A stretch of DNA of 64,000 bases from Corynespora cassiicola (Eukaryota > Ascomycota > Dothideomycetes > Pleosporales > Corynesporascaceae), in contig JAEUWY010000005.1 in assembly GCA_022059125.1 (NCBI GenBank), forward strand, positions 2,170,001-2,234,000. Reading direction: 5' to 3'. Positions 58,131 to 64,000 of this stretch are shown one piece after another. A program made the position numbers and the translations under genes. How positions within the stretch are numbered: position 1 is the first letter of the stretch; the number at the start of each line of letters is the position of its first letter. Under the pieces are notes generated by a model that was not told the origin of the DNA, did not search any database, and was given only the letters and a program-made list of their open reading frames with translations.

Positions 58131-59852
58131 GGTGGGCAGGGAGAAGAATGGGTGCTGCCGTGGGCGTGGGGCGTCTGTGGTGTCTGTGGTGCGGCGGCGG
58201 AGGAGTCGCGAAGCTGTGAGGCTCAGCAGGCGAGGTCGTGATAAAACGCGTCCCGCACTAGCGGCGCGGGCGGCGGATGGGGCTAGGCGAGACGGCACGT
58301 GAGCGGGCGGCTTGGCGTGCTGCCTCCCCATCCAGTGAGACCCTGGCAGCGGGACCACCCACGCACCCACGCCCTGGGGAAGAAACGTCTCAGGAACAGT
58401 CGCTGCGTGCGCGGCCTAGCTCTGCTGCGCGCCCCCGGTGACATCAGCGGGTCTCGAAGCATCTGCAGGAATTCCTTTTCTGACCGCCGCCGCCGCCGCT
58501 GCCATGTCTGCCATTCACATCAGCAATGGCCCGCCTGACAGTGGCATTCTGGCATTGCGCCATTCAATCGAGCAGGCTCTGGGCCGTCAGTCGCATGGCC
58601 ATGGGTCTGTTAGTGATGGCTTACCAACCGGCAGCGGCAGCATCCTCATCGACTATCAATGTCATTGCAGGACGTGATGTCCTCTCACCCCAGGCGTCTT
58701 TGGACGGTCTCGCCGTAGCTCATGTCTGATGAAAATCCTTTTGCCGCGACGCCGACCCAGGCACCGTCTATACTATGCTATACCTAGGGAGGATGCGCCG
58801 CTACGTTCCAAGGCTGCTGGGCTGGAGGGTAGTGCTTGGGCTAGCCCACGATACGGCCCCTCCCGTCGACGCATGGCCACCGCCCTGATGTCGCCAGAGT
58901 CCCTTGAGGCTCAGGCGCATGCCCGCCATGGCAGATGCAGGTGGCAGAAGTCCATAAAAGCACCCAGGAACGCGTTGCATGCCTGTCGGCCTGCTCGCCT
59001 GCTCGCCTGCTCGCCCTCGACCATGGCGGCGCCAGCGTGCCTTCGACCGTGTTCCTTACCCCTCCATCATCCATGCGTCGCCTTTCGGTCCTTCTCGCTG
59101 CTTTAGCATTTGTCAGCGCCAAAGACTCACACCTTGCCTGCGCCCTTCTTCCCTCACGCCCTGCAATACGCTCCCAACCTGTCCCAAGCGTGCCTTTTCT
59201 CTGCAAGTCCAGGCCGATCAGAGCCGCCTGCTGCCACCCCCGTGCTGCCGCCTTTCGCCGCTTTTGCGTCGTGCCTCCGGCCTTGGCTCCGACCCTCTTC
59301 GCCCGTCCGGTCTGACAATCCCCTAGGGCTGGACCAGGCTACGTATTGTCGTTTTGCCCGCTGCCTCGACTGCACTCCTCCACTCCCTCACACTACTTCG
59401 TGAACGCCTGTGGCCGTCAGGACATCAAGTCTTCCTCCGAGCGCCTGGCCTGCGCACTACTGCGCAACCCCTCACAGCTCAGTCGCCGCCACAAAGGTAC
59501 GCTCAAGGCTCTGTCGACACCACCCATCCGTCCGCTTTCATCCGTCTGGCGCGCTGCTTGCCGCCAGGCACTGTGCTCCCTCTCGCCATTGTCCCCGCGT
59601 GCATCCGCACCTCCCAATCGTCGAGCCCGTCCTGCGCTGCTCACAGACCCGCCGGTGGCGAAAATCTCGTGCGCAAGCACCATTGATAACGACTAACTCG
59701 CCCATCAGCCCCCGCTCTTGGCCGACTCGCGCGCGCTGCACCCTCCCCGCGACCCCACGGGCCCTCGTAGTCTTGTTTTTACGAATTGAATGCCGTTTCT
59801 CGTACCCTTGTTTGCAACTGACCTTTGAACCCCGCACGCCGACTCCCTCGCC
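58131..59852. other. divergent promoter SPF30-like / AP-1
   Basis: This 1.7-kb region lies between two divergent starts. It holds a short CCTGCTCG repeat at 58982-59015 and several short upstream frames, including an 80-codon frame at 59073-59315 that begins like a signal peptide. No gene is firmly supported. A long AP-1 leader is likely. Confidence 0.5.
58982..59015. repeat. 8-bp tandem repeat CCTGCTCG x3
   Basis: Three perfect CCTGCTCG units are flanked by degenerate copies, 840-870 bp upstream of the AP-1 start. Confidence 0.8.
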
Positions 59853-61816
59853 ATGGCTGGATCCTCGAACAACGACTTCCAGAACGGTGCGCCCTTCTAC
59901 CTCGACCCAAACCAACAGGATCTCCTCCTTGCTGCTCTGGCCTCCAACACCCAGAATCCGAACGACATCTTCGCCACCGGTCTGGACAAGCACCAGCAGC
60001 AGGCCTTGGCCGGATCTCAGTTCCAGTATCCTGTAGACGGCCTCGATCCCACCTTCTTCACATCACCGCAACAAAGCACTCCTGGCACCGCCTTTAACAA
60101 CGGCGGTAGCATCGACGAGAGCCCCTTTCTTGATTACGTCGATGGTGATAACAGCTTCGATTTCGAAGGCAATGATGACCTCATGATTGGCGCTCTCCCC
60201 GGCGATAGCCCTGGCAAGAAGAATGGAGAATCGACCGAGAAGCGGAAAAGTCCTGACGATGACGTTGAGGATCCTGACGGTGGAGGCAAGCGTAGAGAGC
60301 CTGAAGATAAGCAGGCAAAGAAGCCTGGCAGGAAGCCCCTGACATCCGAGCCCACTACCGTAGGTCTGCCCACGGGCCCCTCCAGTGGTGATATTGACAT
60401 GAAGCAGAAACGAAAAGCCCAGAACCGCGCTGCACAGAGGGCTTTCCGAGAGCGCAAGGAGAAGCATCTGAAAGACCTGGAGACCAAGGTTGCCGAGCTC
60501 GAGAAGGCGTCAGACTCGGCGAATCATGAGAACGGTCTGCTCCGTGCCCAGGTGCAACGTCTCCAGATGGAGTTGCGCGAGTACCGAAAACGTCTGTCAT
60601 TGAACAGCACGGCTGTAAATCGCTCACCGCCCATTGCCTCGGGATTCAGTTCGTTGCTCGGCGCCAACGGAGCGAACAACAGCAACTTCCAGTTCGAGTT
60701 CCCACGCTTTGGTGGACTTCCCGGAGCGCACATACTCGATAACGGCCATCTAGCAAAGTCAGCTACCAAGCCCACGCCTGTATCTTCTGCAGTCCCCGCT
60801 CGACACAACAGCACCGGAAGGAGCATCAGCCCGAGGAGTCAAACCAATGGTTCGGTTGTCAACTCGCCTGACCAGAGTGGTGCTAGTCCTGCCAGCAGTG
60901 GTGTGCAGCGCTCAGGCAGCCTGAACGGGCTGTTCAACTATAACAACCAGCCAGGAGCGAAAACCAGCCGCAGCAATACCGAGTCGTCCACTAGCCACTC
61001 TCGTGTGTTCCAGTTCAACAGCGGCTCATCGACACACTCGGATTCGCCCTCGGCGTCGTCCACTTCCCAGCTCGGCCAGAACTCGTCTTGCGACACCTCT
61101 CCAGAACCAAGCCATAATTCGCCAAACAACCCAGATACGATTGCTGATGGTTATGTGTGTCATGGAAACTCGGAAGGTGAGATTACCTTCTGCGAGAAGC
61201 TAAATATGGCCTGCGGAAACCCTCGCAACCCCATTCCTCGTGCGATGTCATCGTCTGACGCCAAATCGTCTCCTGCAGCTCCCGTCAAGACCCCATCCGC
61301 CGACGTCAACGGTATCGACTTCTTTGCCAACCAGAATGGTGGCCAATTCGACCCAACCCTCTTCGGCGATTACCGCGATTCTCAGAACGCCATTGTGGGC
61401 GACGGCGAGTTTTCGGGGGGTTTCTTCAACGACGCGTTCCCCATCGCCGACTTCGGAAGTCCGTTCCACTTCGGAGACACACCGGCTGTCCAGAAGCCGA
61501 ACCCGCTCGAGGAGATTGAGCGGATACAGGACGGCGAGGACGAAGTCGTTCCAGGCGAGGACATGTCCCAAATGCTCAATTGCCATAAGATCTGGTAAGT
61601 TTTTCTGTGCTCGATGACATCTCGACAATCCAATCGCTGACACCAAACAGGGACAAGCTCTCAGGTCGCGCCGACTTCAAGGATGGCACCATTGACATTG
61701 ACAATCTGTGCTCAGAGCTACGTGCAAAGGCCCGCTGTTCGGAAAGTGGTGTGGTCGTTGATCACAAAGACGTTGAGGCAGCCCTCAAGCGTCTGCCCGC
61801 TGAACAGGGGAAATGA
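59853..61816 (+). CDS. YAP1: AP-1/Yap1-type redox bZIP transcription factor
   Basis: Two exons (59853-61594, 61651-61816) give 635 residues. The bZIP lies at about 186-245, with basic region KAQNRAAQRAFRERKEKH (the Pap1/Yap1 signature QNRAAQRAFR). A cysteine-rich domain follows at about 413-455 (SCDTSPE, YVCHGNSEGEITFCEK, MACGNPRNP). The C-terminal cysteine-rich domain has Cys577, Cys601 and Cys610, with a leucine/isoleucine export signal overlapping DIDNLCSELRAKARC. In relatives, peroxide-driven disulphides between the two domains hide the export signal, so the protein gathers in the nucleus and turns on oxidative-stress genes. The single 56-bp intron splits the C-terminal domain right after Trp581, and its first codon is a stop, so intron retention would remove the export signal. 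Confidence 0.95.
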
Positions 61817-63160
61817 ATCCTTGGCACGAATGACGACTGCATTGAGAACCCGGATTAGGCGTACTGGTTTGTCTTGTCAGCTTTGCTGATGTTGTATATG
61901 GACAAGGCGGGCTACTCTCTACTTTCCAATCTGGGAAAACCTTTTTTCATTTTAAGGCTGGCGATTTTCAGCTTGTTTCCTATACCATTCACTCGCTGAG
62001 CCCGCAGGGCACTGGTTTTCAACAGGTTGCCATGGTATAAAGTGATTTAAGGATTGAGGCTCGACCTTCCTGGCGTTGATTTTGGAGACGGAGTGATGGA
62101 TCCTACGATTATGAGTACAGACTAAACTCATGGAAGGATTTGGATAGTGACGGCAAGTTTAGGATGTATTCCACCTCTTATATATAGTTGAAATTTAGTG
62201 CTAAAGTTTAACAAAAGTGATACATGGTGCTCCTCAGTTTGCTTTGTAATTCTGCCTGTGTGTTGTCAGAGCGTGCATGAAGACTTTCCTACCCGAGCTT
62301 CCGCTAGGTAAGGAGGCGGAGATGTTAGTGCCATTCGCTGCAAGGTTGGTAATCGGCCCTGACTCCACGGAACTTCGAATTCATTCACGTCCACAGATAC
62401 CCCTTCTCTCCCAGGTTGAATGACTGCTCTCACACATTTCCCGTGTGGAAACAAAGGGATTGGACATGGCCAGATGATGAAAGGGAAGATGATGCCGCTG
62501 ACACCGTGTGGAAGGGGGCCAACTAGCACGTGTAGGTCTTGAATGGGTTGTTGAGGAGGGGACTTCAAACTGACCATCTGGTAGGTCGATTAGCACATGA
62601 TCCAAACAAAACCCTTTTGGACGCCCTTCAACTCTATCCGAGGTGATGGTTAAAGCCTGAATTGAAAGTGATGGGAATCAAATGTGCAAGAGCTGGCGGG
62701 GAAAGAGCGCGCACCACCCGTTTCCTGATGCAGCACCGCCCCAAAACCCTGGGTTCCGTGCCTCAACACCCATCTCAATCGCCATCGAGCATTCCACGCC
62801 CTATCTTGCCCTCGCCATGCGGCTCTCCACATGGTCTCGACGGAGCCCGGAAGCGCCACTCGCTTGGTTATTGGCGTGCCTGCCGCATCAGCCGCGAACA
62901 CCGGGACCTGATTCCTTCGCGCAAGGGGGCCTGACGAGTCACCAAATAAGATGCGTCACCACGGCTAAGCGTCCGCATGCAAGCCATGGATGATCCTCCT
63001 CCAAGCACCGCGTCCTACTCGAAGTCCTTGGTAAATCCTCCGGCTGCGAACGCGCAAGGCAGTTGCGTCTCTTTGTGCACCTCCATCGCCATGCCTTGAC
63101 CTCGCCTCGTTGCACGCACACATCCCGAGTGCCCTCCCCGCCGGAAACAGACACGGTGCG
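61817..63160. other. intergenic, nothing recognised
   Basis: This 1.3-kb spacer lies between AP-1 and the GT31-like gene. Its first 500 bp are AT-rich (AP-1 3' end). No supported gene was seen; short frames at 62.3-63.0 kb have no family character. Confidence 0.45.
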
Positions 63161-64000
63161 ATGATTTCTGTGCTACGTCACGCTCTTGCGGGCAGCGAGC
63201 CAGCGCTTCCCGGCAGTGCGGCAGGGCCGCGTAACATAGCTCGCGACTTCAGGCAGTGGACGCGCGCAATCTACATTGTCTTGCCCATCGTCATTCTGTT
63301 GAATTATCTCATCATATTCCACTGGCCCATCTTCGAGAGCGCCTCGCGAACCGTCTGGCCCGATCACTCGTTCCATCCCGCACCGTTTCCGCACGTTTCG
63401 CATAGTGGGGATATCGAGGGGGGAGGGAAGGAAAAGGATAAAAATGGCAAGGAGAAGGATTACTGGACGTGGGACACGCCGTCGCAGTTTGTTAAGCCTA
63501 CGCTCAATTGGAATTTGACCTCCGTAAAGGGCGGCGAGTGTGAGACGTTTCCTACGCATCTGCTACGCAAGATCCAGGTGGTGCTGAAAGTTGGTGCGGC
63601 GGATCATTGGTCGAGGACGGAAGGGCAGCTCAACAGCGTAATCAAGTGCATAGCGAATGTCATGGTGGTGTCGGATTTGAGCCATCCATATGGGACAGAG
63701 CACGAAGCCATGGACGTTTTGGCCGACTTACCAGCGGAATCGTATTTGAAGGAAGAAGATTATCAAATTTATGATCACCAGAGAAACGTCAGTATTGGGG
63801 AAGGCAAGTTGAAGCAGGGGCATGAGGGCTGGAAGATTGACAAGTATAAATTCCTCCCGGAGGTAGAAAAGGCAGTGGGAAGAAACACGGACGCCGAGTG
63901 GTACGTCTTTCTCGAGAGCGACACGTATATCTTTTGGGACAACATGTTCCGACTGCTAGAGAACTACGACCACTCCGAACCTTACTACTTTGGCTCCCCC
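63161..64000 (+). CDS. GT31-like glycosyltransferase, 5' part
   Basis: The frame is open from ATG 63161 to the window end (280 codons), so the gene is cut by the border. It is a type II membrane protein: about 35 cytosolic residues, one span (IYIVLPIVILLNYLIIF), a charged stem with a Gly/Lys-rich stretch, then the lumenal domain. HLLRKIQVVLKVGAADHW, NVMVVSDL and WYVFLESDTYIFWDN (DxD-type metal/nucleotide-sugar motif) match the fungal Fringe-like / GT31 group of Golgi glycosyltransferases. The acceptor is unknown. The missing 3' part should carry the remaining catalytic motifs. Confidence 0.82.
   Translation, partial: MISVLRHALAGSEPALPGSAAGPRNIARDFRQWTRAIYIVLPIVILLNYLIIFHWPIFESASRTVWPDHSFHPAPFPHVSHSGDIEGGGKEKDKNGKEKDYWTWDTPSQFVKPTLNWNLTSVKGGECETFPTHLLRKIQVVLKVGAADHWSRTEGQLNSVIKCIANVMVVSDLSHPYGTEHEAMDVLADLPAESYLKEEDYQIYDHQRNVSIGEGKLKQGHEGWKIDKYKFLPEVEKAVGRNTDAEWYVFLESDTYIFWDNMFRLLENYDHSEPYYFGSP

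Noticed and set aside
1..64000. tRNA or rRNA genes
   Set aside because: B-box-like GGTTCGAA strings (for example near 10319, 28042 and 53459) lie inside coding regions and lack cloverleaf partners.

Overview
The window is nuclear DNA of a filamentous ascomycete (Pezizomycotina; Dothideomycetes or Eurotiomycetes is my best guess). Genes carry many short introns of about 45-100 bp with GTRNGT donors and YAG acceptors. Fungal-type Zn2Cys6 regulators, a Yap1-type bZIP, an apparently class III chitin synthase and DAL5-family permeases are present. All gene models were spliced by hand and each closes in frame unless stated.

Left part (1 to about 29 kb) looks accessory. After about 2.4 kb without a recognisable gene comes a small secreted ThuA-fold protein (2480-3529). 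Next is a compact metabolic group: a three-part fusion of isopropylmalate-dehydrogenase-like, aconitase-like and swivelling domains (4098-7521, minus); a divergent Zn2Cys6 regulator (7893-10380); an isocitrate-lyase/PEP-mutase family C-C lyase (10846-12004); and two convergent anion:cation symporter (DAL5-type) permeases (12699-14425 plus, 14965-16795 minus). Together these could import, isomerise, oxidatively decarboxylate and cleave a substituted malate-type acid. The palindrome CGGTCCG recurs in the shared promoter and ahead of the lyase. I regard this as the most interesting system in the window. A second group looks like uronate-containing polysaccharide breakdown: secreted GH5 (17690-19042), GH88 (19774-21329), a DUF2264 protein (21406-23527) and another Zn2Cys6 regulator (23940-26747). 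A RING-finger gene (27195-28488) carries an in-frame stop.

Right part (about 30-64 kb) is a housekeeping block, visibly richer in GC: a mitochondrial-type SDR, ERV25, a tail-anchored unknown, an eIF2B-like protein, a cupin-like membrane protein, ILV5, UBC12, RIB7, a DUF218 protein, class III chitin synthase, a small Cys-rich protein, PAN2, an SPF30/SMN-type splicing factor, the AP-1/Yap1 redox regulator, and the 5' part of a GT31-like glycosyltransferase that runs off the window.

No tRNA, rRNA, CRISPR array or intact transposon was recognised. Long gene-free stretches are listed with what they hold: 8-bp G-rich tandem arrays upstream of chitin synthase, an AT-rich island at 50.8-52.1 kb, and a (CAC)12 tract next to a start codon.
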